Assembly: GCF_000003855.2 (NCBI RefSeq)
Contig: NW_003101611.1
Coordinates: 1 to 17,759 of the forward strand
Direction: 5' to 3'
DNA length: 17,759 nucleotides
Source: Blastomyces gilchristii SLH14081
Taxonomy: Eukaryota > Ascomycota > Eurotiomycetes > Onygenales > Ajellomycetaceae
Below the pieces are notes generated by a model that saw only the letters and a program-made list of their open reading frames with translations, searched no databases and was not told where the DNA came from. Made by a program: the position numbers and the translations under genes. Shown here piece by piece: positions 8,400-17,759 of the stretch (position 1 is the stretch's first letter; every line of letters begins with the position of its first letter).

Positions 8400-8660
8400 T
8401 CAGTGTATACTTAATCACTAGTAATTTCTTTTCATACACTGAGTAATTGAGCTCAGTGTCTGATAGTTTTCTATCATTGTATATTATCAGATGCAGCTTG
8501 CTATTCTTACTTATCTGTAGAAGAGTGTCTCTGATAGCTCATTCAAATGTATCTGTCTCAATATAGAATAATTTATCACAATCTGATTGAATAAGTACTA
8601 AGAATATTATTATACATTTTCTCAGTGTGAGAAAAGTCTTCTCACACACAGTATTTCAGA
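8400..8660 (-). pseudogene. Gypsy RNase H remnant (copy B)
   Basis: The minus strand reads KLFYIETDTFEWAI (about 8585-8540; ETD holds the first catalytic Asp of Gypsy RNase H), then KLHLIIYNDRKLSDTELNYS and YEKKLLVIKYTL (about 8490-8405), the usual end of the domain. In a live element it degrades the RNA template during reverse transcription. TGA replaces Trp and other RIP changes are present. Confidence 0.8.
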
Positions 8661-8739
8661 TAATTGAATAAAACTTCTTCTTTCACAGATTTGCATTCAT
8701 TTCTCTTAAGAGATCTGAGAGTGATATAAATATTTATAT

Positions 8740-9560
8740 AAAATTCTTAATGAATCTGTGATAATATGAGATTAACTCAAGAAACTGTTATATATAGTAT
8801 ACATTTCTCAGCTGCAGTCAATTCACTATAACATTCAATTTCTTCAGAATAAGATATATACAGTTATTACTTACTACATGTTCTATAAACTTCAACTCTT
8901 TCATTTCAAACACATACTTTGTTAATTTAATGTAGAGTTTATACTCTGACAGAGTTATAAGCACTTTATCAAGATACTTCAGATATTCATTATATAAGTT
9001 CAAGAAGACTAGAATATTATTTAGATATATAAGACATGAGATTTTATTCTATTTATAAAGAATTATATTCATCATTATTTGAAAGATAATAGATGTATTT
9101 ATCAGACTGAATAATATTATCAGAAATTCAAACTTCTCTCATTGCATATTAAACATAGTTTGCAGAACTGATAGTTTATCTACACAGATCTGTCAGTATT
9201 CTGAGAGAAGATTGATCTTTGATAGATATCAGATGTTTTCAACTGTATTCAACTATTATTGAATCTGTGATAGTGAATATTCATTCTTAATTATAAGCTT
9301 GTTAAGTGCTTGATAATTAATATATATTCATCACTTCTTATCTGTCTTTTTTATAAATAGAACTGGAAAGCCTCACACACTTGATAAGAATTATATAAGA
9401 CTATATTCTAGAAGGTCTGTGATCTGATGCTTCTGTTCTTTAAGATGTGTTTGTAACAGAGAATACACATTCTGATTGACTGATTTCATATTCTCTGTGT
9501 CAATCTCATTTATGAATTCTCATTCTGGCAGTAATTTCAGTGAAAGATCTGTTCAGAAGA
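8740..9560 (-). pseudogene. Gypsy reverse transcriptase remnant (copy B)
   Basis: The strongest family marker in the window. On the minus strand, in order: FPVLFIKKTDKKW (near 9370-9340, TGA as the last Trp), INYQALNKLIIKN, YLSKINLLSEYWQI (near 9225), WEKFEFLIILFSLINTS (near 9120), CLIYLNNILVFL (9030-9005, the active-site box with both Asp changed to Asn), and an open block 9003-8818 (YLDKVLITLSEYKLYIKLTK, FIEHVVSN) forming the thumb. The YLNN change alone would abolish activity. Reading through TGA and TAA stops is needed between segments. Confidence 0.88.
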
Positions 9561-9799
9561 TTTTTTCATACTTCTTCAGAAGCTTCTTTATACACTTATT
9601 ATCTTATATATTCTTTATCTTGATTTTCTCTGCTTCTAGATTCTGTATGACATACAGAATACTTTTGAATGAGATCTTGTAAATCATTCTCTTTACTTAT
9701 TAATGTATAAGCAGAATTAACTCTTCTATATCAGAGATATGAAATGTTCTTCTCATATTTATTGATAGAATTACATGAATCATTTTCTTCTTATCAGTC

Positions 9800-9990
9800 A
9801 ACTATATATGACATGTATATCATTGAATCTGTGAATTGAATCTTTGAAATTAATTAAGTCTGAGAATAAGATTATATTTCATATTCTGCAGCTCTCACAC
9901 TTAAATATAGCAAGATCATTCTTCAAAGTACAAGAGAACTCTTACTCTTACAGATGATATTAAATATTAGTTATCAGATAATCTTATATA
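9800..9990 (-). pseudogene. Gypsy protease C-terminal remnant (copy B)
   Basis: The minus strand reads NLILRLN followed by a stop and FQRFNSQI at about 9870-9830. This matches the conserved end of Gypsy aspartic proteases, where an LGLDWL-type segment precedes a short charged and Asn/Pro-containing tail. The catalytic DSGA box was not found, so only the 3' end is supported. The span 9990-10340 upstream holds no domain I can recognise. Confidence 0.5.
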
Positions 9991-10339
9991 TTAGAGATTC
10001 TTCACTCAGCAGATCTCTTTCAGTCTTCAGATTATATAATTATTAATATATTATATAGAAGCTTCTATATTTACTAACACTTTTACAGTCATCTCTCAAT
10101 TCTTACTCAAGTGCTCTTTATACATTAATATTTCAGATCTTAAGGTATTGAAATAAGTATTCACTTCATTCTCACTCATACTTCATTCAGAAGCCTGCTT
10201 TCTCTTGATATTTACAGAATTCAGAGAATTATCTATCACAGACATCTCTTTCACTTTGAAGACTTTTTATAGAATATCAGTAAGTGTTTTCAAGCTCACT
10301 GATTCTGTTAGTTTTTTAACTCTCTTACTTCTCTTGACT

Positions 10340-11769
10340 GTATACACTGTGTATAATTCTTTGCATCATAATTCTGATATCTGCAGTTAAAACAAGCTTA
10401 ATACTCATAATATTAAGATTTTCACTCAGAGAATTTCTTTTTCAAAGAATTCAGTGCTTTAGTAATAATATTCAGATCTAGATTTATTATATTCAGATAT
10501 ATAGCTTGTGTTATAGAAGTCTGATTATCTATTCTTTACTGAGATATACTCAATTGCAGTATTTTCTGTTATAATTGACTTACTTATTCTTATATAATAA
10601 GAATATTGTATACTTCTTTCACTGTGTCTGATTATAAGATTAAGTATTTTCATTTCACTCTCAACTCAGATATAAGATTATGAATGAAGATCTATAAATA
10701 GAAAGATATTAAAAGCTCTTTATTCAATATAAGATAGTATAAGCTGAAGTATATAAAGTATGATATAAGGTTACTCACTTATCTACACTTAGTGAAGTAT
10801 TTATAACACTTATCTTATATATTTACTTTCTCAAAGTTGTACAAGATTCATTTGAAAAACTCATTTTATATTTATAAGAATGAAGAATGAATATCACTCT
10901 GAGTCTGTAAGATTTATCTTTTCATTAATTATTTATAATAACTTTGCTTTTCTGTGTAGAAACACTGCAGATCTTAGAACTTGTTGAAATTTTATTAACT
11001 ATCTGTTTATAAGTTTATATTCAATTTAATAATATAATTGTATCTGACTTAGCTAGCTGATTACAGCATTATTTTTTCAGTTACTATTAAAGCTTAATGA
11101 CTCTGACAGATCTTCTGACTTAATATATCTCATATTCAGATTCTTATTCTGTATAGCAGTCTCTGATATTGTGTATACTTCTGAAGAGATTATGAATAAT
11201 TATAATAAGATCTTCAGATTTAGTATAGTTATCTATCTATATAAATATTTAATCTCTCACTGCAGATCTAAGATTTAATTTTCTCTATTCTTATTAATAA
11301 TAATGATTATATCAGTGAAGCTCTTCATAGTGAATACTTAATTTACAGTAAATATTAATTGTTATTGAACTTTCATCTCAGTCTGTCACTATGTACACAA
11401 GATCTCAATCTCATTTAGAATTCTTGTATATATACAGAGCTTCAATTTTAGTTCAGCAGTCTCAGTTATTTTTCTTACTGCTTTAAGTAAATTCTCTGAG
11501 AGATTCTGCATATCTTCTGATTCAGATAGCAGAGAAGAGTGTTGTTTATATTAACTAGAGAAGATATTTATTTTAGTGATTTCTTATTAATTGTATAATA
11601 TCTATTATTATATTACTATATCATTATATTACTATATAATTTCTATTATTATTATATAACTTCAGTGATAGTTATCTCTCTTTTATTCTTCTGAGTAGAG
11701 AGCAGTCTTCTTTGAATCTGATTCATTACTCTTATCTCTTTTTCTCACATCTCATTTATTCACATACAT
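10340..11769 (-). pseudogene. Gypsy gag remnant with CCHC knuckle (copy B)
   Basis: Start chosen at 11769, where ACCATG gives a good eukaryotic initiation context about 200 bp after the inner LTR. Gag would form the particle and bind the element RNA. Near the end (about 10397-10355, minus strand) CFNCRYQNYDAKNY fits a CX2CX4HX4C zinc knuckle whose His (now Tyr) and last Cys (now Tyr) have been lost by single transitions. The central 1.2 kb is too mutated to recognise capsid motifs. The 3' end and any fusion to pol are unknown. Confidence 0.55.
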
Positions 11770-11959
11770 GGTATTCATCTGAGTATGAAGTTTTTCTTCA
11801 ATAAGTAAAGCAGTATCAATCAGATACTCTTTCACTCATTATTCTTTATATACTATCTTTTAAGATATTTTTAGAATCACACTGACATAATAACTATAAA
11901 TTACTTTATAGACAGAATTATCACATTCTGAAGAAGTCTGCACTTCTTATCAGTTTTTA

Positions 11960-11971
11960 GACATACTATCA
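11960..11971 (-). promoter_or_regulatory. Probable tRNA primer-binding site (inner unit)
   Basis: Two bases (TC) after the LTR end, the minus strand reads TGATAGTATGTC; the outer unit has TAATAGCATGTC at 12323-12312. Both can derive from a site starting TGG, the complement of a tRNA 3' CCA. The tRNA is not identified. Confidence 0.45.
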
Positions 11972-11973
11972 GA

Positions 11974-12140
11974 TGTGATTTAAAAGTTGCTTAAGTCAGT
12001 ATACAATTACAGATGTATGCTGACTTCTTATATACTGTATACTAAATTAATTGATGACTGCTATAGTCTCTTTACATTTATAAGCAAGTTCAGAAGTGAC
12101 TGTGTTATTATTCAACAGTTGTATATTCTTCTAAATCACA
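11974..12140 (-). repeat. Inner LTR of Gypsy copy B
   Basis: 167 bp, beginning TGTGATTT and ending AAATCACA, a perfect 8-bp inverted pair and the best-preserved termini of the three LTRs. It contains the TATA box (12028-12034) and a weakened form of the central hairpin. It lies 352 bp inside the outer LTR. Confidence 0.85.
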
Positions 12141-12325
12141 GTTTTTTTCTTAATAAGCAGAGCAGTATTAATCAGATGCTCTTCTACTCACTACTCTTTA
12201 TATACTATTTTTTAAGATGTTTTTAGAATCACTCTGATATAATAACTATGAATTACTTTGTAGATAAAATTATTATGCTTTGAAGAAGTCTGTACTTCTC
12301 ACTAGTTTTTAGACATGCTATTAGA

Positions 12326-12492
12326 TATGATTTAAAAATTGCTTAAGTTAGTATATAATTATAGATGTATATCAGCTTCTTATATATGTTATCTAAATTA
12401 ATTAGTGGCTGCTAGAGCCTCTTTTATATTTATAAGTGTGTTCAGAAGCAGTCACATTATTATTCAGTGATTGTACATTCTTTCAAACTATA
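12326..12492 (-). repeat. Outer 5' LTR of Gypsy copy B
   Basis: 167 bp, beginning TATAGTTT and ending AAATCATA; both ends are one transition from the TG...CA of the inner LTR. The TATA box lies at 12380-12386. It marks the 5' end of copy B. Confidence 0.8.
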
Positions 12493-12594
12493 TCTTATCA
12501 CTTCATTATCACTTACAAGCTTACAGACACAGCAATCACTTCATCACAAACTCACTCAATTTTTTGAATAAGAACCTGCTGATAGATTCATTAA
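12493..12594. other. 5' flank of Gypsy copy B
   Basis: AT-rich sequence outside the outer LTR. The 5-bp target duplication cannot be tested because the other end of copy B is missing. I see no gene. Confidence 0.4.
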
Positions 12595-12875
12595 AAAGCC
12601 CTTGATCATACAAGCATTTTGACCCCATCGCTGACCGCATACCCCGTGTGGTAGTGAAGTTATCCAGCCAAATGTGAACCAGATATTGTTCAAAACTTCT
12701 GTGTAGGATTATCCTCTGTTCTCCTCTACTACATCACAACCCTGAGCCAAATTGCCATACAAATTGTAAGGTGAAAAGACCTAGTCATATGCATCAATCT
12801 TCTCAATTTTGAAAGATCTCTGATCTGTAATTGTGAAGATATCTGAGGAGTGACATCCGCGAAAACCCTGTTTAT
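12595..12875. other. Unmutated island of unknown origin
   Basis: Roughly 280 bp with normal base composition (for example GACCCCATCG, CCCCGTGTGG, CATCCGCG) between RIP-depleted flanks. No long open frame, splice-site pattern or RNA gene is evident, and no second copy exists in the window. A single-copy host remnant or a short recent insertion would both escape a process that acts on repeats. Confidence 0.5.
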
Positions 12876-12881
12876 CTTTGA

Positions 12882-13167
12882 TGTTTCAATACATCAACAC
12901 TAAGTCTCACTCTCATACTACTCTTCTCAATCTGGCTCATCTCTGATAGAAAAATACAAAAAGATATCTCAGTAATAATATCAAGTATATAATCAATGAA
13001 CACTTCTGAAGTGCAATCTTCATGAATACTCTGCTGTTTTCAGTGTATCTAGACATTAACATCAAGTCTCACCCTTATACTGCCTCTCTCAATCTGGCTC
13101 ATCTCTGACAGAATAATACAAAAAGACACCTTGACAACAGTACTTGATACATAATCAGTGAACAATG
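12882..13167. repeat. Direct duplication, period 162 bp
   Basis: About 120 bp at 12882-13005 recur at 13043-13167, with AAGTCTCAC at 12902 and 13064 and CTCAATCTGGCTCATCTCTGA shared in both. Differences are mainly C/T and A/G. On the minus strand both copies read RDEPDWE (TGA as Trp), but no longer conserved frame was found. Origin unknown. Confidence 0.75.
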
Positions 13168-13789
13168 AGTCAACAGAACAAGTCAACGGCATATTAACAA
13201 CTATAAATTCAGTATATCTCAAGATCTGACTGAGTCTTTAATCTCTGTATAGTGAGATATATTAAATCTAGTTTTAATATCTCAATATTCAATAGATTCT
13301 GCAAGAAATTGAGAACAGCAATACTAGATTTCTATTAAATTTGAGAATTAACTCTATATTGATATAATCATTGACAAAGTCTTCTATTTTGAGATATAAA
13401 TAATCAGTTTCTCTACATTCTGCTGACAATATTTATATTATTATATAGAAACAGACTTATATTCTTCATAATATTAAGACTCTGAAGAGAAAAAGTCTTG
13501 ATAAAGAGTATACAGTAGTGTATATTTTAGCAGTTTCTATCTCATTCTTCTGCAGCAGTTAATACAATAAAAAAAAGATCTTAGAAATAGTTTTTTACTT
13601 CTCTTGAAAAAGTAAGATGTTTTTCTCTGAATTTTATATAATATTCTTACAAAGAATTAAAAACAGAGTTGTTTTCTGTCATAATTTCATATTCTTTTAA
13701 GTAAGAATTACTTTTTCATTGACTGAAGAGCTTTTATTAATACTTAATTCTCTTTTACACTTTTTATTAACTGATTTGAGTTGCACCCT
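13168..13789. other. AT-rich spacer
   Basis: Heavily AT-rich with no recognisable gene. It contains an imperfect palindrome at 13253-13284 (TGAGATATATTAAA against TTTTAATATCTCA). It may be decayed repeat sequence or part of the LINE 5' region; the LINE start could not be fixed. Confidence 0.4.
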
Positions 13790-14094
13790 TGTTGTGTGAG
13801 AAGAATTGAATGATTTAGAATAAAATTGAATAGTTTTAATTAATTTCTCTGCAAAAAATTAACTTATTTTTTATCAGTTTTTCTCTTAAAAACTGTTATA
13901 TTATTTGATTTATTATCAATTGATATTATACTTTTTCTCACTGTATTCTAAGAAAGAGTTTGTAAAGATTTTATTAATTTATCTTAAAAATTAATTTTAG
14001 TTTATTAGATTCTCTTTAAAAATCTAACCTAGTTACTGAACTAGTGTGAAAAAAATCAGGTATTTTATACATAAAAGTCTTTCATTCTTCTTTT

Positions 14095-14276
14095 GAAACA
14101 GTCTGATCAACTTTTCAATTGAAAATAGACTAATAAATCTCTCAACTGAAACAGTCTGATCAACTTTTCATTTGAAAATAGATTAATAAATCTCTCAATT
14201 GAAACAGTCTGATCAACTTTTCATTTGAAAATAGACTGATAAATCTCTCAATTGAAACAGTCTGATCAACTTTTCA
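14095..14276 (+). repeat. 53-bp tandem repeats upstream of LINE ORF1
   Basis: Starts of GAAACAGTCTGATCAACTTT fall at 14095, 14148, 14201 and 14254, an exact 53-bp period giving three full units and a partial fourth. The units differ by a few transitions. They end 14 bp before the ORF1 start codon. Such arrays in other LINEs are promoter monomers; that role is inferred here. Confidence 0.9.
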
Positions 14277-14289
14277 TTCAGTGAGTAAA

Positions 14290-15880
14290 ATGAGTTCAAG
14301 AGTACACTCAGTTGATGTGAAACAAGATGTTTTCCCAGATGCTGTTCCTGAGATTGAAATTCTAAAGAGAAGAAAGAAGAAAGAAATAGAGAAACAATAA
14401 GTTCTTGAAATACAGAAACTGAAAAAAGCAAGTAAAATTCTTGAAAAACAGTGTCTGAGTGAGAAGAATGAAGAAGTTCTATTAATTCTTTATACTCAGA
14501 CTAGATAACTACAAGAAGTGATCAAGTTCAAACTTGAAATTTCAAACACAATTTAAAAAACATTGAAATCTTCTAGTACAGTTACTGACTCTTTTTCATC
14601 TTCTACTTCTTCATCTTCTTCTTCAAATCAGAAGAAAATATATGCTTAAGTAGCAGAATCTACTGTCTTCAAACCTGCTAGTTCAAAATCTGCTCAAAAT
14701 TCTGAGAAAACTGAGAAGAATATTACTCAGATCTCTGTTCATAGAAAGAAAAAAAAAGAAATGTAAAAAGAGAAGAACTTTCAAATCTTTAGAAACAGAA
14801 GACTTATTCTCAAAGTCTCAAATCAGAAGAGCTTGTAAAAGAACAAGCTAAACTTAAATCTTATTTTCAGAATTAGAAATGAAATTAATCAGCAGTTCTT
14901 TTCTCAGTTAATAACTGATATTGAAGTTCAAAAATCAGTCATAGCTTTAATTGAGTTATCTTTCTTTAAAAATTCTATTATTTTGACTACAATGCCTGAA
15001 TTTAGTGCAGAATTTCTCATTCAGAATGAGAATCTCTAAAAATCAGTAATAGAATCTCTACTGAATACAACAATTCTATCTGAGAGAGATGAAAAGTGAG
15101 ATAAATTTATTCTTCATAATATTTCAGTTGAAATTTTTGACTGTGAGAAAGAAATGCTACTTCTTAAAAATGAATTAGAAGAATACAATTCTATTCAACT
15201 GAGAAAAGAGTCTGTATAACTTAATTTAATTGAGTTCAGACAGAGTAGAAGAAATGTCTCTGTTCTAATATATATAAAAATACTTGAATAATCAAGAATC
15301 TCTGAAGTAAGAGTAGCAGATTTGAAAATGAGAGTTCATGAATACAAAGACTCAAGAATGAATCTCAAAGCTTAAACACAGTGTTCAAACTGTCAAAGAT
15401 ATGAATACTTTGCAATCTCTTATTTCAGAGACTCAAAATACACATTCTGTGCTAGAGATCACAAAACTAGTGAGTATAAATATGAAACATGCTTAAAAAG
15501 AGATGAAATATGTCAACATACTCTGCTTAAGTACTTCAATTGTAAAGAAAAACATGCATCTAGCTTAAAAGAATATATATTTACTTCAAGAACTCAGAAG
15601 AACTGAAGAAAAGATAAAGCTTAAAATGAATCTAAAACTGAAGAGAAAAGTCAAGCTAGTAAATCTATAACTGTAAACTTAAAAAGAAGAAACTCTCAAC
15701 TATCTAGATCTTCAAACTTCAATTCTTCAGCTAAATGTAAATAGAATTTGAATCCTCAAACATCTGTTAAGATTAGAAGAATTGAGAAATGACTCTGATA
15801 ATAAACTAGATAGAATGCAAGCAGTTGAGATTCCTGCTTTTCAAAATAGTTATAATCTACTATCTGATGATAGTGATTAG
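14290..15880 (+). pseudogene. LINE ORF1 remnant, gag-like with zinc knuckles
   Basis: It starts at ATG 14290 (MSSRVHSVDVKQDVFPDAVP) just after the tandem repeats and ends at TAG 15878-15880, after a frame change near 15775. In LINEs this protein binds the element RNA. The N-terminal third is Lys/Glu-rich and coiled-coil-like, then comes a Ser-rich run (about 14590-14630). Near the C-terminus three zinc knuckles follow each other: CSNCQRYEYFAISY (15382-15423, His and last Cys now Tyr), FCARDHKTSEYKY (about 15450-15485) and FNCKEKHASSLKEY (about 15538-15580). Several CAA codons have become TAA, for example near 14399 and 14647. It is non-functional. Confidence 0.8.
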
Positions 15881-15909
15881 ATTCTACTATATCTTCACTC
15901 TCTTTTAGT

Positions 15910-17759
15910 ATGAATGTATAACAAAAATAATAAAAAAAGTTTAAAAACTCTTCAAAAATTATATTTATTCAAAACAATGTGAATAGAAACTCAAATTGCA
16001 TTTATTCTTGTCTTCAGATTATATTTGAATAAAAAGTCAACTTTGTACTTCTTCAAGAATCAAACTTTGATACTGAGTAAAAGTACATTATTTCTCATTC
16101 AAGCTATTACTGCTTTCTTTCTGAAAAATCTGAGATAAAATCAAGAGTAGTAATCTATGAGAGAAAAAGATCAAGATATTAATTTAATCTGAGATTTAAT
16201 ATTATATCTGACTCTGATATTCTAGTAAGTGATATTATAGATAAAGATAATGAGTTTAATACTATTTAACTTATAAATATCTATAATGAAAAATCATTGA
16301 AAGAAAATAATAATACCTGAATAATTGATAGAGGATTTTTGAATATAACTGTCTTAAAAAACTCTATAATTGCAGAAGACTTCAATGCACATTATTTCTA
16401 ATAAAACTCACAGTGCATAAGAGCAGTAAGAGCAGATAAACTGATTGAATAAACTTTTAAACATTTAATAGATTTAGTTAATAAGTCTGATCAACAAATA
16501 TTCTTCAGAAAAGATATGAAACAGAAATCTATTATAAATCTAACTTTCATATTATAAAATTTAATTAAAAAAAGACTTATAAACTGATTTATTAATTCAA
16601 ATGAAATCTCAGAATCAGATCATGAGATCATTCAATTTGATATTGAACTGAGTGAAAAATAAAGAAGTGAAAATCCTCTTCTCTCTAATCAGTATAACTT
16701 TGAAAAAGCTGATTGAAAAGCAGTTGAAGAAAGAGTAAAACAGCTGAAATCTAAAAGATAGAGTGAGCTCTATTAAAATCAAAGTCAAGATATCTCAAAT
16801 AAAATGCTTGAGAATAGAGTAAAGCTGATTACATCTATTCTTTTAATAAGTATTGAAGAAAATATTTCAAAGAAAAAGTCTTCTAAGTATTTCAAATCTT
16901 GATAAAATGAGAATATCACTTCTAAAAGAAAGCAATTAGTCACTACTAAGAGAGATTGAAAGAATAACTTATTATCTGATAAAGAGTTCAAAACTATTCA
17001 AAATGAATATTTTTCAGATATTAAAAAAGTCAAAACAGATTGCTGAAACAAATTTCTTAAAGAAGTATAAGAAAAAGAAGTTTTTAAAGCCTTTAACTAT
17101 ACTAAAACAAGAAGTGTAGCAAAGCTTTCAACCTTAGAATATGAATTTCAGAATGAATTGTATACAGTAAACTCTTTTAAGAAAAAATATCAAGCTTTTA
17201 TGAGAATTCTCTTTCAAAACTCATCACATTTAGAAGAGAAGAATATGTCATTTCATGAATATATTGATGAAAATAACTGAGAATGATCTGAGCTTACATG
17301 TGATGAACTAGAGTCAGCAATATTCTCAAGTTCAATTAAAACTGCTGTAGGGCCTGATTCAATTAATCACTTGATTATTCAAAACACATATTCCTACTTA
17401 AAGAAAGAATATTTTGAGCTCTTTTTCAATCTCTTAAAAAATGATTATTATTCTAAATGCTAGAGAGAAGCTACTAAAGTAATTCTTACAAAATCTAATA
17501 GAAAAGCTTCAATTTCTAAGTTATATAGAGTAATATCTCTGTTGAACTGTTGAGAAAAAATTCTAGAAAAGATAATAGCTACTAGATTATCTTTTATAAG
17601 CTCTATTAGTGATTCTCTTCTATTTAATGAATAAATAAGAGATAGAAAACAATGTTCTGCAATTAATACTGTTCTCTCAGTTATTCATAATATTCAAGTA
17701 GTAAAGCATGAAGACCTGATCTCAACTGCAGTTTTTATTGATATAAAAGATGCATTTGA
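15910..17759 (+). pseudogene. LINE ORF2 remnant, EEP endonuclease and start of RT (partial)
   Basis: It begins at ATG 15910, about 30 bp after the ORF1 stop, and is cut by the window end. The protein would nick target DNA and prime reverse transcription there. Endonuclease motifs are in order: VNFVLLQESNFDTE (about 16036, catalytic Glu kept), IIAEDFNAHYF (about 16370-16402, altered from the usual GDFNAHH type) and ESDHEIIQFDI (about 16614, SDH kept). RT begins near 17345 with TAVGPDSINHLII, then YRVISLLNCWEKILEKIIAT (about 17525-17580), RDRKQCSAINTVLS, and AVFIDIKDAF at the very end, the first catalytic Asp region. One frame holds throughout if TGA is read as Trp and TAA as Gln. Confidence 0.88.

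Larger units (their letters stand above)
5573..12492 (-). mobile_element. Ty3/Gypsy LTR retrotransposon, copy B (3' truncated)
   Basis: An almost complete Gypsy element on the minus strand. Its order is outer 5' LTR (12326-12492), leader, a second LTR (11974-12140), second leader, gag ATG at 11769, gag with zinc knuckle, protease, RT, RNase H, integrase (stop at 6483-6485) and about 500 bp of 3' region. It then stops at the edge of copy A's LTR, so its own 3' LTR is missing from the window. A SINE lies just past the pol stop. All coding parts carry RIP-type stops and active-site losses, so it is inactive. The order protease-RT-RNase H-integrase is diagnostic of Ty3/Gypsy. Confidence 0.85.
11789..12492 (-). 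repeat. Tandem LTR-leader duplication, two 352-bp units
   Basis: Each unit is a 167-bp LTR plus a 185-bp leader. The units are 12141-12492 (outer) and 11789-12140 (inner) and align without visible large gaps; for example CTTAAG of the hairpin region recurs at 12341 and 11989. Gag starts after the second leader. A normal element has one such unit. Confidence 0.8.
13790..17759 (+). mobile_element. LINE (non-LTR retrotransposon), 5' part
   Basis: A RIP-damaged LINE with 53-bp tandem repeats, ORF1 and an ORF2 running off the window. The left boundary is approximate because no target duplication can be checked without the 3' end. An ORF1 with three zinc knuckles followed by an ORF2 with an N-terminal EEP endonuclease is typical of the Tad/jockey/I-type LINEs found in fungi. 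Stops replace Trp (TGA) and Gln (TAA), and the frames are otherwise well kept, so the element was probably intact when mutation began. Confidence 0.85.

Noticed and set aside
9476..10390. Plus-strand open frames at 9476-9682 and 10205-10390
   Set aside because: They are opposite to Gypsy gag/pol, which is identified by motif order on the minus strand.
11590..11660. ATT/TATT microsatellite as a functional site
   Set aside because: Short, irregular AT-rich simple repeats in the gag remnant; nothing suggests a role.
11987..12226. 79-codon plus-strand open frame
   Set aside because: It crosses the two tandem LTR-leader units antisense to the element; LTR termini, TATA box and primer site explain the sequence.
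14095..14276. CRISPR-like array
   Set aside because: Units are contiguous tandem repeats without unique spacers, in eukaryotic transposon DNA.
14213..14431. 72-codon minus-strand open frame
   Set aside because: It opposes the LINE tandem repeats and ORF1, whose zinc knuckles and start establish the plus strand as coding.
16785..16991. 68-codon minus-strand open frame
   Set aside because: It is antisense to the endonuclease-RT linker of LINE ORF2 and has no recognisable motif.

Overview
The window looks like repeat-rich heterochromatin from a filamentous ascomycete fungus that uses RIP (repeat-induced point mutation, C-to-T). Almost everything is decayed transposon: very AT-rich, nearly free of CC, GG and CG, with conserved retrotransposon domains readable only across stop codons that replace Trp (TGA) or Gln (TAA/TAG). 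I see no intact host protein gene, rRNA, functional tRNA, CRISPR array or bacterial feature. The organism is inferred from element families and mutation style; I cannot name a species.

Layout. (1) About 166-5572, plus strand: the 3' part of a Ty3/Gypsy LTR retrotransposon (copy A): end of the RNase H/connection segment, integrase, an unusually long 3' region, polypurine tract and a 167-bp 3' LTR. A tRNA-derived SINE with an (AAT)n tail sits in it at 271-652, and a 505-bp GC-normal insertion, possibly a non-autonomous DNA transposon, at 4126-4630. (2) 5573-12492, minus strand: a second copy (B) of the same Gypsy family in opposite orientation, with a tandemly duplicated LTR-leader unit, gag, protease, RT, RNase H and integrase. 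Its 3' end is cut off exactly at the outer edge of copy A's LTR, which suggests A inserted into B. B carries a mutated copy of the SINE at 6107-6481. A and B form a large imperfect inverted repeat (about 664-2995 against 8287-5573). (3) 12493 to about 13790: a flank with an unmutated, unidentified island (12595-12875), a 162-bp direct duplication and AT-rich sequence. (4) About 13790-17759, plus strand: the 5' part of a RIP-damaged LINE with 53-bp tandem repeats upstream of ORF1, a three-zinc-knuckle ORF1, and ORF2 with an EEP endonuclease and the start of the RT, cut by the window end.

Nothing here works as a pathway; the value is genomic. The two SINE copies, one nearly pristine and one mutated, act as a natural before/after pair. 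They show C-to-T change concentrated at CpC and CpG with CpA mostly spared, unlike the CpA preference of classic RIP. Dated insertions (SINE in Gypsy, A in B, island in A) give a relative chronology. Most coordinates outside start/stop codons and LTR/TSD edges are approximate, read by eye.
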